DNA of 64,000 nt from Candidatus Stoquefichus sp. SB1 (GCF_001244545.1 NZ_LN852696.1:620001-684000); one strand, 5' to 3'; counted from the stretch's first letter, positions 19,644-28,710 are shown. Numbers and translations: made by a program. Notes: a model not told the origin generated them from the sequence alone.

Positions 19644-20705
19644 ATGCATAATTCTGCTAAAAGAATTATCAAGCAATATCATGATAATCAAGATATATAT
19701 AGATCTTTAAAACATGATATAGATGATATTTTTACACGTATAATTGAAACAAATCATTTTCGTATTTCTAATATGGCTATTCGCATTAAAACAGAAGATG
19801 CATTGATGAAAAAAATTACTTATAAGAATAAGTATCAAGACATTCAAGAAATTACAGATGTTGTAGCTTGTCGTATTATTACATTGTTTGAAAATGATGT
19901 GGATCGTATTTATGAATGTGTAAAAGATAACTTTGAAGTGATTGAATATAATGATAAAAGAAAGAAAAATTATGATGACCGCATTGATTTTGGTTATAAC
20001 TCTTTACATCTATTGATTAAATTTAATGATGAAAGATGTCAGTTAATTGAATATTCAGCTTATAAGGATATTATTTTTGAATTGCAAATTCGAACAACAT
20101 TACAGCATTCGTGGGCTGAAATTGAACATGGATTAGGATATAAATCACAATATGAAATTCCTAAAGATATACGTAGACGATTAACCAGATTATCAGCATC
20201 ACTTGAATTATTGGATGAAGAGTTTGTACAGATTGCAAAAGAAGTGGATGAGTATAATAAAGGGATCGTTCATATTGAAAAAGTATTAAAAACGGATATT
20301 AATGTGAATTCTTTAATTCAGTATGTAAATACATCGCCACGCATTAATGGTATTTTAGAAAGGTTACATAGTGAATTTCAATTTAAGTTTGAAAGAGATT
20401 CTGAATTGATTTCACAATCACGTCTCATTCAAAGATTTCATTATATGGGTTATACTTATATTAATGAATTAGATGATTTTGTTGAAAATCATATGAAAGA
20501 AATTGAATGGTTATCAAGAGAAAGAGTGGAGAATTTTAAAGATAATCAATTGATTAATATTTATAATGTTTTGGTATGGATTTCTCTTGTGATGCTTGCT
20601 AATGAAGGATCGGCTGATCCTGAAGATATTTTCACAAGAGAAAGCATAGAACATTTACAAAACCTTAAAAAGGAACTTGTTAAAGAAGGGGGATTAAGCA
20701 ATTGA
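19644..20705 (+). CDS. RelA/SpoT synthetase-domain protein
   Basis: Cytoplasmic protein of 353 residues with a RelA/SpoT nucleotidyltransferase domain in the first 210: ITDVVACRIITLFENDVDRI, DFGYNSLHLLIKF and FELQIRTTLQHSWAEIEHGLGYK, the most conserved segments of (p)ppGpp synthetases. There is no HD hydrolase and no TGS or ACT domain, so it is a stand-alone synthetase with an extra helical C-terminal part of about 140 residues. It could make alarmones or belong to the toxic SAS group; sequence alone does not decide. GAGGTGA precedes the ATG. Its stop overlaps the next gene's TTG start. Confidence 0.82.
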   Translation: MHNSAKRIIKQYHDNQDIYRSLKHDIDDIFTRIIETNHFRISNMAIRIKTEDALMKKITYKNKYQDIQEITDVVACRIITLFENDVDRIYECVKDNFEVIEYNDKRKKNYDDRIDFGYNSLHLLIKFNDERCQLIEYSAYKDIIFELQIRTTLQHSWAEIEHGLGYKSQYEIPKDIRRRLTRLSASLELLDEEFVQIAKEVDEYNKGIVHIEKVLKTDINVNSLIQYVNTSPRINGILERLHSEFQFKFERDSELISQSRLIQRFHYMGYTYINELDDFVENHMKEIEWLSRERVENFKDNQLINIYNVLVWISLVMLANEGSADPEDIFTRESIEHLQNLKKELVKEGGLSN

Positions 20706-21148
20706 AAATAAAACCGCATCATTTCATTGATATTATTAAATTATATGGTTCTGGATTAGAAGTTTTTGTTCCTGATGAAAAGATGAATCATGATTTTTAC
20801 AGAGTTGCAAACGAATTAATTCGTTGCCCTCAAACATTATTAACATTGACAATTGAGGCAGATGATATTTGTCAACCATGTTACCAATGTATCAATGGTG
20901 TCTGTCAAGATATGATTATTAATACAAATATAAAAAAAGATGATTATAATAAATTCTTAGATCAAAAAATAATCGAACAATTGGATTTAAGATGTGATTA
21001 TTCTTATCAAGCTGATGAACTATGTGAAATCATTTATCAGCATAAAGAAATTATTTTTGATGTTTGGCAACAAGAAGAACCTGCAAAACGTCAACAACGT
21101 TTTGATCTATTTGTAAAAGGTGCTATGAAATATTTAAAGAAAGGATAA
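20702..21148 (+). CDS. DUF1284-like cysteine-rich protein, 148 aa
   Basis: Small cytoplasmic protein. It begins MKIKPHHFIDIIKLYGSG and has a Cys cluster, ADDICQPCYQCINGVCQD, near residue 58, a pattern like DUF1284 proteins, which are thought to bind a metal or Fe-S centre. I chose the TTG at 20702 because AGGGGG lies upstream and the N-terminus then matches the PHH motif. Four-base overlap with the RelA/SpoT-domain gene indicates tight co-expression. Function unknown; it could modulate or protect against the synthetase. Confidence 0.6.
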   Translation: MKIKPHHFIDIIKLYGSGLEVFVPDEKMNHDFYRVANELIRCPQTLLTLTIEADDICQPCYQCINGVCQDMIINTNIKKDDYNKFLDQKIIEQLDLRCDYSYQADELCEIIYQHKEIIFDVWQQEEPAKRQQRFDLFVKGAMKYLKKG

Positions 21149-21165
21149 TTTATTCTTTCTTTTTT
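21137..21165 (+). terminator. Terminator after DUF1284-like gene
   Basis: AAGAAAGGATAA pairs with TTATTCTTTCTT (one G-T pair; inner pairs must open to form a loop) followed by a T-run; it overlaps the stop codon. Confidence 0.7.
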
Positions 21166-21176
21166 GATACAATTGA

Positions 21177-21207
21177 TTGACTATGTCCTTAGGTGATAGT
21201 CTATACT
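21177..21207 (+). promoter_or_regulatory. MerR-type promoter/operator, 19-bp spacer
   Basis: TTGACT (21177-21182) and TATACT (21202-21207) are separated by 19 bases. In the spacer lies a near-perfect dyad with arms GACTAT (21179) and ATAGTC (21196) and inner CCT/AGG. The long spacer with a centred dyad is the hallmark of MerR-activated promoters, so the gene downstream probably controls itself. Confidence 0.85.
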
Positions 21208-21227
21208 GATTTTGGGGGTGAAAGAAA

Positions 21228-22115
21228 ATGAAGATACAAGAAGTTTGTGATTTGTTACATTTAACGAAAAAAGCGATATATTATTATGAAAAACAAGGTC
21301 TTTTGTCTATCTCAAAAGATAAAAATGGATATCGGATTTTTGATGAGTTTGATATTGAAAGATTACATGAGATTTCATTATATCGAAAATTAAATATCGA
21401 AATACATGAAATTAAGCGTCTTATCCAAGCTGATGATAAAGAAAAAATTGATATCTTAAATACAATATATCATCATAAAAAGACTGAACATGAATTACAG
21501 AAGAAGGAACTTGAATATTTTAAAAAAATGATTGATCAAGATGTTTCTTTGAGTATTTTAGATGAACAGATTGATTATCAGAATATTGCTAAGGCTATAC
21601 AAGAACAAGTTCCCGGTTTATATGGACAATTATTTATACAGCATTTCTTACCTTATTTACAAGGTTCAATTCAAAATGACAAACAGGCGAAAGCCTATCA
21701 AACAATTATTAACTTTTGGGATCATACAGAATTAAAATTACCATTGGGGATTCGCTTCGTTGCTTGGCTTAATCGAAATAAAGAAACTTCAATGATAGAA
21801 GCTTTTCATCAGAGTGAAAAGATGAAAGAGGACTTTTTAAATGATGAAGATGCTTATGAAAAAGCAAAGCAGTTAATGGAAACATATTATCTTAAGTCAC
21901 AACATATTTTATTTAAAATCATTCAGTATCAGCAAAGACAATTGAAAATACAATTACAAAAGGTTGGATATAATGATATCTTTTTACCAGCGATGTGTGA
22001 ATTATCACCAGAATATCATGAATATTCTCAGAAATGGCAGAAGTTAAATACAAAACTTATGCAGGATTTAGGTATGTATTATGATCATAAAATGAGGTTA
22101 TGTAGGAAAGAGTGA
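21228..22115 (+). CDS. MerR-family transcriptional regulator
   Basis: DNA-binding regulator of 295 residues. The first 75 residues are a MerR winged helix (MKIQEVCDLLHLTKKAIYYY, then EKQGLLSISKDKNGYRIFDE). A long dimerisation helix follows, then a C-terminal region of about 180 residues that I do not recognise as any known ligand-binding domain. It lacks the cysteine pattern of metal-sensing MerR proteins. GGGGGTG lies before the ATG. Promoter architecture indicates autoregulation; a two-component system and ABC exporter follow downstream. Confidence 0.85.
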   Translation: MKIQEVCDLLHLTKKAIYYYEKQGLLSISKDKNGYRIFDEFDIERLHEISLYRKLNIEIHEIKRLIQADDKEKIDILNTIYHHKKTEHELQKKELEYFKKMIDQDVSLSILDEQIDYQNIAKAIQEQVPGLYGQLFIQHFLPYLQGSIQNDKQAKAYQTIINFWDHTELKLPLGIRFVAWLNRNKETSMIEAFHQSEKMKEDFLNDEDAYEKAKQLMETYYLKSQHILFKIIQYQQRQLKIQLQKVGYNDIFLPAMCELSPEYHEYSQKWQKLNTKLMQDLGMYYDHKMRLCRKE

Positions 22116-22132
22116 TGAATTCATTCTTTTTC
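22107..22132 (+). terminator. Terminator after MerR gene
   Basis: AAAGAGTGA pairs with TCATTCTTT (one G-T pair) around a five-base loop, followed by TTTTCTTTT. It overlaps the MerR stop and abuts the next promoter. Confidence 0.7.
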
Positions 22133-22134
22133 TT

Positions 22135-22163
22135 TTGTCATTAAATTGTCATCATTATATAAT
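22135..22163 (+). promoter_or_regulatory. Two-component operon promoter with direct repeats
   Basis: TTGTCA (22135-22140) and TATAAT (22158-22163) with a 17-base spacer. Two direct repeats TTGTCAT at 22135 and 22146 have an 11-base period, typical of OmpR-type regulator boxes. A related box lies before the ABC transporter at 23832. Confidence 0.75.
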
Positions 22164-22185
22164 ATGATTAGAGATGGTGATAAAT

Positions 22186-22872
22186 ATGAAGAAAATTTTA
22201 TTAGTAGAAGATGATTTTGCCTTAGCAAAGTCATTAAAAGTTGCATTAGAAATGAAACAATATCAAATTGAAATCGCTGACTGTTATGAAATTGCAGTCA
22301 GAATGTTTCAGCATATGACATTTGATATACTTATATTAGATATTCAATTACCTGATGGTGATGGTATTGAGCTTTGTCAGTATATACGCAAACAATCACA
22401 ATTACCAATTTTATTTTTAACCGCTAATGATAATGAAGATATGTTAATCAAGGGATTAAATAGTGGTGGTGATGATTATATGACAAAGCCTTTTCGTATT
22501 AAAGAACTCTATGCAAGGCTGCAGGCACTTTTAAGACGTACTCAATCTTGGCAGGAGAAAATTCTTGTAGGCGATTTACAAATTGATTTGGAACGTAGAG
22601 AAGTTTTTATGAATAAGCAGGAAATTCATCTATCCGCTATAGATTTTGATATATTAAAAATGCTGATGGTTCATAAAAACCAAGTATTAACACGTCAGCA
22701 GCTATTAGAAGCGATTGATCAAGAAAATGATTTTGTAGAAGATAATACACTCTCAGTCCATGTGAAAAGACTTCGTGATAAATTAGGAACATATCATGGA
22801 CATTCATATATAGAAACAGTGAGAGGAATTGGTTATAGATTAAATAAAGAGGTATTATATGAAGACGAATAA
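22186..22872 (+). CDS. OmpR-family response regulator
   Basis: Two-domain regulator of 228 residues. The receiver domain has acidic pocket VEDD near residue 8, phospho-acceptor Asp near 52 in DILILDIQLPDGDG, and Lys near 101 in DYMTKPFRIKEL. The C-terminal winged helix ends ETVRGIGYRLNK. I chose the ATG at 22186, with GGTGA upstream, rather than the ATG at 22174. It overlaps the kinase gene by 14 bases. The likely targets are its own promoter and the ABC transporter downstream. Confidence 0.93.
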   Translation: MKKILLVEDDFALAKSLKVALEMKQYQIEIADCYEIAVRMFQHMTFDILILDIQLPDGDGIELCQYIRKQSQLPILFLTANDNEDMLIKGLNSGGDDYMTKPFRIKELYARLQALLRRTQSWQEKILVGDLQIDLERREVFMNKQEIHLSAIDFDILKMLMVHKNQVLTRQQLLEAIDQENDFVEDNTLSVHVKRLRDKLGTYHGHSYIETVRGIGYRLNKEVLYEDE

Positions 22873-23839
22873 TAGAGAGTTTATCAAATTGAAATATATG
22901 ACGATTATCATTTTGCTTTTATTTATTGTTGTTTATATAGTTGGTCTTTCAAGAGATATCATGTTTATTTCTGGCATTTTTTTGATTGGAAGTCTTTACT
23001 TTGTTTTTTATCAGACAGTTAGCCATTTGTATCATGAAATGCGAGAAGTGATTGCATATGCATCTGATGACCAACAAGCTATCATCAAAGATGGAGATTT
23101 AGGATTACTGTATGATGAAATGGTGCGTCTAAAAAAGAGAACATCAGCTTATGAAGATGTTATTCAGCAAGAAAAGAATACACTTCGACAAACAATTGAA
23201 GATATTTGTCATCAGTTAAAAACACCTCTTACAAGTATATCTATATATAATGATCTTTTGTTAGAAGGAGAAATTCAAGAAAACTATTTTATTGAAATTC
23301 ATCAGCAACTTGAAAAAATGAAATACTTGATTAGCAGTCTTTTAACATTAGCAAAATTACAAAGCAGTCAAATTGAATTTGAATTTGAATATCAATCTAT
23401 CCAAGAAGTCATTCAATTATCCTTACAGTCTTTACAATCTTTAATTGAAAAAACACATACTGATATACATATTGAAAATATCCAAACCTGTTTTTATTAT
23501 GATGAAAGTTGGCTTCAAGAAGCCTTATCAAATATATTGAAAAATTCTTTAGAACATCATTGTACACATATCGATATTACATTTCAGGAACATCAACAGT
23601 ATTTAAAAGTGTTTATTTATAATGATGGTGAACCCATTCATGAAAAAGATCTGCCACATATTTTTGAGAGATTTTATCATACGCAAAAACAACAAGGCGT
23701 TGGGATTGGATTAGCTCTATCAAAAGAAATTATAGAAAAACATCATGGCAGTATTCAGGCTTATAATGATAATGATGGTGTTGTATTTGAAATTCTTTTT
23801 CCACGATATCAGGTAAATAACAAATTAAAACTGTCATGA
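22859..23839 (+). CDS. Sensor histidine kinase, short-sensor type
   Basis: Membrane kinase of 326 residues. Two hydrophobic segments in the first 60 residues are joined by only a few external residues, so there is almost no extracellular sensor; this resembles intramembrane-sensing kinases tied to ABC transporters. HisKA motif is DICHQLKTPLTSIS with His near 119. ATPase motifs are NILKNSLEH (N box), HIFERFYH and GVGIGLALSKEI (G2). Pairs with the response regulator upstream. Confidence 0.9.
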   Translation: MKTNNREFIKLKYMTIIILLLFIVVYIVGLSRDIMFISGIFLIGSLYFVFYQTVSHLYHEMREVIAYASDDQQAIIKDGDLGLLYDEMVRLKKRTSAYEDVIQQEKNTLRQTIEDICHQLKTPLTSISIYNDLLLEGEIQENYFIEIHQQLEKMKYLISSLLTLAKLQSSQIEFEFEYQSIQEVIQLSLQSLQSLIEKTHTDIHIENIQTCFYYDESWLQEALSNILKNSLEHHCTHIDITFQEHQQYLKVFIYNDGEPIHEKDLPHIFERFYHTQKQQGVGIGLALSKEIIEKHHGSIQAYNDNDGVVFEILFPRYQVNNKLKLS

Positions 23840-23848
23840 AAATGTAAG
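23832..23848 (+). promoter_or_regulatory. Probable response-regulator box before ABC genes
   Basis: TGTCAT (23832) and TGTAAG (23843) are spaced 11 bases apart, as in the TTGTCAT repeats before the two-component operon. A CATAAT follows near 23859 and may be the -10. Confidence 0.55.
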
Positions 23849-23884
23849 AATGACTATTCATAATAAAGATAGGAGGTGGAAAAC

Positions 23885-24565
23885 ATGGAAACAGTTGTTA
23901 AAATGCATCAAGTGAGTAAAGTGTATGGGGAAAATGAGGCTGCTGTACATGCTTTAAAGAATGTTGATTTAGAGATTGAACAGGGAACTTTTGTGACTAT
24001 CATTGGGAAAAGTGGCTCTGGAAAATCAACTTTGCTACATGTTATGGGAGGATTGGAAAAACCTGATGGTGGAAAGGTTGTCATTCAGGATATCTCATTA
24101 TATGACTTAAAAGACGATGAATTGACCATTTTAAGAAGAAGGCAAATAGGTTTTGTTTTTCAATTCTTTAATCTAATACCAAGTCAAAATGTCTATGAGA
24201 ATATCATTTTGCCAATGCGTTTAGATGGAAGAAAAGAAGATCCTGAGTATGTTGAAGATATTATTCAGATGCTAGGATTAGAAGATAAGAAGCTTTCTTA
24301 TATTGATGAACTTTCTGGAGGACAGCAACAAAGAGTTGCTATTGCACGTGCTTTAGCATCTAAACCAACTATTATTTTATTAGATGAGCCAACAGGGAAT
24401 TTAGATTCACAAAATAGTGAAGAAGTCATGGATCTTTTGAAAATTTCACAACGTAAGTATAATCAAACAATTGTTATGGTTACACATGATGCTATGATGG
24501 CTAATAAGGCTGATCGAGTCATTACAATTGAGGATGGTCAAATTGTAGGTGATCAACATGTTTAA
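23885..24565 (+). CDS. ABC transporter ATP-binding protein, MacB/LolD type
   Basis: ATPase of 226 residues. Walker A is [16 protein letters not shown] near residue 40, the Q-loop is FVFQFFNLIPS, signature LSGGQQQRVAIARAL, Walker B IILLDEPTGNLD, and switch His in VTHDAMMANKADR. This is the subgroup that pairs with FtsX-like permeases. AGGAGG lies before the ATG at 23885. It overlaps the permease gene by eight bases. Probably exports or detoxifies a membrane-active compound, given the adjacent sensor pair. Confidence 0.95.
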   Translation: METVVKMHQVSKVYGENEAAVHALKNVDLEIEQGTFVTIIGKSGSGKSTLLHVMGGLEKPDGGKVVIQDISLYDLKDDELTILRRRQIGFVFQFFNLIPSQNVYENIILPMRLDGRKEDPEYVEDIIQMLGLEDKKLSYIDELSGGQQQRVAIARALASKPTIILLDEPTGNLDSQNSEEVMDLLKISQRKYNQTIVMVTHDAMMANKADRVITIEDGQIVGDQHV

Positions 24566-26993
24566 ACATAATTATTTACAAAAACTTGCTTTTGATAATA
24601 TTCGTAAACAAAAAAAGTTTTATAAATTTATTTTTATTTCTTTAGTGATGGTCTTTGTTTTATCAACAGTCATTTCAATTCTTTTTGCATCATATGAAGA
24701 CATCGGATATCGCGAAAGATATCAAAGATATGGAATATGGAGTGTTGTTGTTAAAAATTCTAATGATACAGTTATTCAGCAGTTAAAAGCTGATGATATA
24801 GATGTAGGATATGTTTATGATTTAGGAGATGTTCGTTATCAGGGACAAAAAGTAGGCGCAATGTCATCTTTAGATCATACTGCTCAAAAACTTGCAAAGT
24901 TAAATCTGATAGATGGAAGAATGCCGGTTCAGCAAGATGAAATTATTCTAGAAGAAGACCAATTTATGAATCTGGGGATTCCTCAAAAAATCAATCAGAC
25001 CTTAGAACTGACAACTCTCCATCAAGACCAAGAATTGACAAAAGAATATAAAATTGTAGGGATTGTTAGTAATTATACACAGATTTATACAACTACATTG
25101 GGGAATATCATAACTACCCAAATAACATCACCTCAGTATGATGCTTTACTTTATTCTCAAGATAATTTAAATCTATGGAATAAGATTGTTGATAAAGAAT
25201 TAGAAACAGAAGTGCAATTGAATATAAAGACTTACAACTATTATTTAAATTTAAATCATCACTATGATGAAGGAGACTATACAAAAATATTAAGAAGATT
25301 GATTGTTTTTATCGGATTTGTAGGTGTGTTAGGAACAATGGTCTCTGCAATGGCAAAAAGGACTGAGAATTTCACATTGATGAGAGCTATTGGAGCAACC
25401 TCTAAGCAAATTCAAAAAATGGTTGTTTATGAAGGGATTATCTTAATTTTTATCGCATTATTAGTAGGTTTAAGTATTGGTATTCTTTTGAGTGTCATTG
25501 TTTTGTATACTTATCATCAATTGATGAATGCACCGTTTATATTTATGATCAATAAAACTTTTTATATTCAATTTTCACTAAGTTTATTGACGTCAATAAT
25601 AGGTATATTCATTCCATCCTTTCAAGCTTATTTTGTTCCATTAAGTGGGAAGATTCAGCAAAAAGTAAAAAAACATCGGGTCAGAAATATACGAAAAAAC
25701 AATATCTTATCGTTATCTTTTAAAGAATTTACAAATCATAAAATGGTATCTTTTCTTTTGGTTGCGATTATATTTATTGGTATTATGATAGGTGATTTGA
25801 TGAGTCTTTCAGTTGAATCATATAAAGATACAAATCGTTCTATGAATGAAGAAGATGATTTTGATTATATTTTGGAGAACAATTCAGCAGAATTTTCACA
25901 AACTGAACTTAATAACTTATCACATCTTAGTGGTGTTGAGTCTCAAATTATACATAGTCAGGAAATCTATGCAACATGGCCAGGAATTGAGAATGAAAAA
26001 AGCATGATTTCTCATCGGAAATTAAATGATTCTTTATTATTGAATGATGACTCTCCTTTATATCAGAGAATGTCTATTTATTATTATGAAAATGAAAATA
26101 TGGTGAAAGAAGTTTTGAATAACAATGGCATTATAGGACGTTTTCCTGAAAATGATAATGAGATTTTAATTGTTAAACCTTGCATTCAAGTACATGAAGG
26201 CGGTTATGGAACTTCTCTTGAACATTCTCAATGTCAGAATAGTGTTCAGGATGAAGATCTTAAAGTAGGCAATACGCTTTCTATTTCTTATATTGATGAG
26301 CATAATAGAGAGAGAGGTAAAACAATTAATACAGAGTTTAAAATTGTTGGAGTGATTGAATTTGATAATGTTATACGAAAAGAAGAAAGGCTTTTTGATT
26401 ATTCATTTACAGCTATCACCAATGCTTCAACATATCAAAAGTATTTTGAAAATCAAAAACAGTTATGTTATTTTGATATTGATGATCAATCTGCTATGTT
26501 TCCATTGAAAAAAGAATTATTTGAAATGAAGAAAAAATATCCAGATAGTTATTATCAAGATACATATACTGAATTACAATTACAACATATTCAGAATGTT
26601 GAGATGATTTTAAAAGATTGTTCATTTTTCTTTATATTCTTAACAGGAACAATGGTTTTAACATATTTACAAAGAAAAATAAAAGTTCTATCTTTAAAAT
26701 CTGAAATAGGACTTTATAGAGCAATTGGAATGACAAAAAAACAACTTTATTTTATCCATTTGTTTTATGGAATCATTATTTATCTTTTGGCAGTTATACT
26801 TTATTTATCATTCTATATATCCAATTTAGCAATGGCTAATTTAAATTATGATGAAATCATTAGTACTGTTTTTTCACCAATAAATAGTATGGTTCTCGTT
26901 GCATTAGGAATATGTTTTATTGCAACTATATATTTTCCAATTCATAGTCAATTAAAAGAGAATCTTCTTTCTTCAATATCAAAAGATTCATAA
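24558..26993 (+). CDS. ABC transporter permease with two FtsX-like domains
   Basis: Membrane protein of 811 residues. A first hydrophobic helix (residues ~25-45) is followed by a large external region, then three helices (about 255-370). A fourth helix starts a second half with another external loop and three helices at the C-terminus. FtsX motifs FTLMRAIGATSKQIQKMVVYEG and GLYRAIGMTKKQLYFIH mark the two halves. It forms an efflux complex with the ATPase. AGGTGA lies before the ATG at 24558. Unlike Bce permeases (10 helices with one large loop), the layout is duplicated MacB-like. Confidence 0.9.
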   Translation: MFKHNYLQKLAFDNIRKQKKFYKFIFISLVMVFVLSTVISILFASYEDIGYRERYQRYGIWSVVVKNSNDTVIQQLKADDIDVGYVYDLGDVRYQGQKVGAMSSLDHTAQKLAKLNLIDGRMPVQQDEIILEEDQFMNLGIPQKINQTLELTTLHQDQELTKEYKIVGIVSNYTQIYTTTLGNIITTQITSPQYDALLYSQDNLNLWNKIVDKELETEVQLNIKTYNYYLNLNHHYDEGDYTKILRRLIVFIGFVGVLGTMVSAMAKRTENFTLMRAIGATSKQIQKMVVYEGIILIFIALLVGLSIGILLSVIVLYTYHQLMNAPFIFMINKTFYIQFSLSLLTSIIGIFIPSFQAYFVPLSGKIQQKVKKHRVRNIRKNNILSLSFKEFTNHKMVSFLLVAIIFIGIMIGDLMSLSVESYKDTNRSMNEEDDFDYILENNSAEFSQTELNNLSHLSGVESQIIHSQEIYATWPGIENEKSMISHRKLNDSLLLNDDSPLYQRMSIYYYENENMVKEVLNNNGIIGRFPENDNEILIVKPCIQVHEGGYGTSLEHSQCQNSVQDEDLKVGNTLSISYIDEHNRERGKTINTEFKIVGVIEFDNVIRKEERLFDYSFTAITNASTYQKYFENQKQLCYFDIDDQSAMFPLKKELFEMKKKYPDSYYQDTYTELQLQHIQNVEMILKDCSFFFIFLTGTMVLTYLQRKIKVLSLKSEIGLYRAIGMTKKQLYFIHLFYGIIIYLLAVILYLSFYISNLAMANLNYDEIISTVFSPINSMVLVALGICFIATIYFPIHSQLKENLLSSISKDS

Positions 26994-26998
26994 AAATA

Positions 26999-27052
26999 AA
27001 AAAGGAATTATTCATATCAGTGAACTTATCAATGAAATGAATATTCCTTTTT
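26999..27052. terminator. Bidirectional terminator after ABC permease
   Basis: AAAAGGAAT pairs with ATTCCTTTT, with an inner TTCAT / ATGAA stem. T-runs occur on both strands, serving the permease and the convergent PII-like gene. Confidence 0.75.
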
Positions 27053-27078
27053 AACGTTTAAGCCTAAATGCCTTTCTT

Positions 27079-27420
27079 TTATTTTTTTATCAGTCCATCT
27101 GCAAAACTAATTGGCATACCAAAGATGATACCAGTATGAGGATTGTTAATACCACCAACTGCATCATCAACAGTTTTTCTCACTAAATCCACCTGATCAT
27201 CATTGACTATAAAGAAAATCGTACGACTTTCAGGAAGTGGATTTTCTAGAAAAAGACGAAGTGAACCTAATAGATAACTTTCATCTGATTCATCTAATGA
27301 TTTGACCATTCCAGTTGATTCAACAATTGTTCCACCAGTAACACCAGCTTTTTTTAAACGAGCTAATAAATCATCTAAACAATCTATCTTATTTAAAACG
27401 ACGAATATAACTTGCATCAT
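27079..27420 (-). CDS. PII-like small protein, 113 aa
   Basis: Small cytoplasmic protein with the size and pattern of PII-fold proteins: MMQVIFVVLNKIDCLDDLLA forms the first beta-alpha unit, GVTGGTIVESTGM the second strand, and the C-terminus ends in NPHTGIIFGMPIS. It lacks the tyrosine T-loop of GlnB, so a nitrogen role is unlikely; PII-like proteins of this kind may bind nucleotides. GGTGGTGAT precedes two adjacent ATGs. Stands alone, convergent with the ABC permease. Moderately sure of the fold, not the function. Confidence 0.6.
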   Translation of the reverse strand: MMQVIFVVLNKIDCLDDLLARLKKAGVTGGTIVESTGMVKSLDESDESYLLGSLRLFLENPLPESRTIFFIVNDDQVDLVRKTVDDAVGGINNPHTGIIFGMPISFADGLIKK

Positions 27421-27522
27421 GATCACCACCTATTTTTATTATATCGCTTGTTGGAACAAATATCTAGTTATTATCTTAAAATTGCGTTATAATAATAGTT
27501 AATAAAGAGGGGGTAGAAATGA

Positions 27523-28710
27523 ATGGAATATCATTTTACAAATAGAATGTCAAATGTCAAAGCATCAGCGATTAGAGAGATTTTAAAAGCTACAGCAGAT
27601 CCAGATATGATTAGTTTTGCAGGTGGAAATCCAGCTGCTGAGGCTTTTCCAGTTAAAGAAATAGAGAAAATTTCAGCAGAAATTTTACATAATGATCCTA
27701 TTAGTGTTTTACAGTATGGGATTACTGAAGGAGATCAAGGATTAATTGATGCATCAATTAAGTTTTTTAATAGAAATGAATTAGCATTTAAAGATGGGGA
27801 TAAAATGCTGATTACTTCTGGATCACAGCAAATTATGGAATTTGCTGCTAAATGTTTATGTAATGAAGGCGATGTTGTGATTTGTGAAAATCCTAGTTTT
27901 TTAGGAGCACTTAATGCATTTAAATCATTAGGAGCGCTTTTAAGAGGTGTTGAATATAAAGAGGGACAATTAGACTTAGAAGCATTAGAAAACGCCTTAC
28001 AAACCAAACCAAAGCCTCGATTCATGTATCTCATTCCTAATTATCAAAATCCAACAGGAATGACAATGTCATTAGAAGTTAGAAAGAAAATTTTAGAGTT
28101 AGCAAAAAAATATGAAGTCCTTATATTAGAAGATAATCCATATGGTGATTTAAGATTTGAAGGAGAAGCAATTCCTTCCATCAAATCTTTAGATCAAGAT
28201 GGTCTTGTGATTTATGCAGCAAGTTTATCTAAAATTATTGCACCTGGTATGCGTATCGCATGTTGTATGGGACCACAAGAAATTATCAATAAATTTACGG
28301 TTGCTAAACAAGCAAGTGATGTTCATTCTAATTTATGGGCTCAAAAAGTCATGGCAAGATATTTAACTGAATATGATATGGATCAGCACATTCAATCTAT
28401 TCAAAAAATATATCAGGCAAAATGTGAACTTATGTTACAGGAAATCAAAAAATATTTTCATCCAGCCGTAGAATATACAATTCCTACAGGTGGTATGTTT
28501 ATTTGGGTGACTTTACCAAAACATATCAATATGCAGGATTTTGTGAAAAAAGCACTTGCTCAAAGAGTAGCAGTCGTACCTGGGAATGCATTCTTGGATG
28601 ATGATCAGAAAGAATGTCATAGTTTCAGAATGAACTTTTCTACACCTACAAATGAAAAGATTAAAACAGGTGTTCAAATATTAGGTCAATTAATGTATGA
28701 AATGTATTAA
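27523..28710 (+). CDS. PLP-dependent aminotransferase, class I/II
   Basis: Cytoplasmic aminotransferase of 395 residues, PLP-dependent. Near residue 10 is the family's NVKASAIREILK. PLP-binding features include the Asp in ILEDNPYGDLRF and the Schiff-base Lys near residue 235 in SLSKIIAPGMRI, followed by the phosphate-binding Arg. It matches the 2-aminoadipate/aromatic aminotransferase group (LysN/Aro8-like) without an HTH domain. AGAGGGGG lies upstream. Substrate uncertain. A MIF-like tautomerase gene follows, which hints at aromatic keto acids. Confidence 0.9.
   Translation: MEYHFTNRMSNVKASAIREILKATADPDMISFAGGNPAAEAFPVKEIEKISAEILHNDPISVLQYGITEGDQGLIDASIKFFNRNELAFKDGDKMLITSGSQQIMEFAAKCLCNEGDVVICENPSFLGALNAFKSLGALLRGVEYKEGQLDLEALENALQTKPKPRFMYLIPNYQNPTGMTMSLEVRKKILELAKKYEVLILEDNPYGDLRFEGEAIPSIKSLDQDGLVIYAASLSKIIAPGMRIACCMGPQEIINKFTVAKQASDVHSNLWAQKVMARYLTEYDMDQHIQSIQKIYQAKCELMLQEIKKYFHPAVEYTIPTGGMFIWVTLPKHINMQDFVKKALAQRVAVVPGNAFLDDDQKECHSFRMNFSTPTNEKIKTGVQILGQLMYEMY

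Noticed and set aside
24558-26993. Permease as a BceB-type bacitracin transporter
   Set aside because: It has two FtsX-like halves each with an external loop, not the ten-helix single-loop BceB layout.
27079-27420. GlnB/GlnK nitrogen regulator
   Set aside because: The tyrosine-bearing T-loop is missing and no ammonium transporter or nitrogen gene is nearby.
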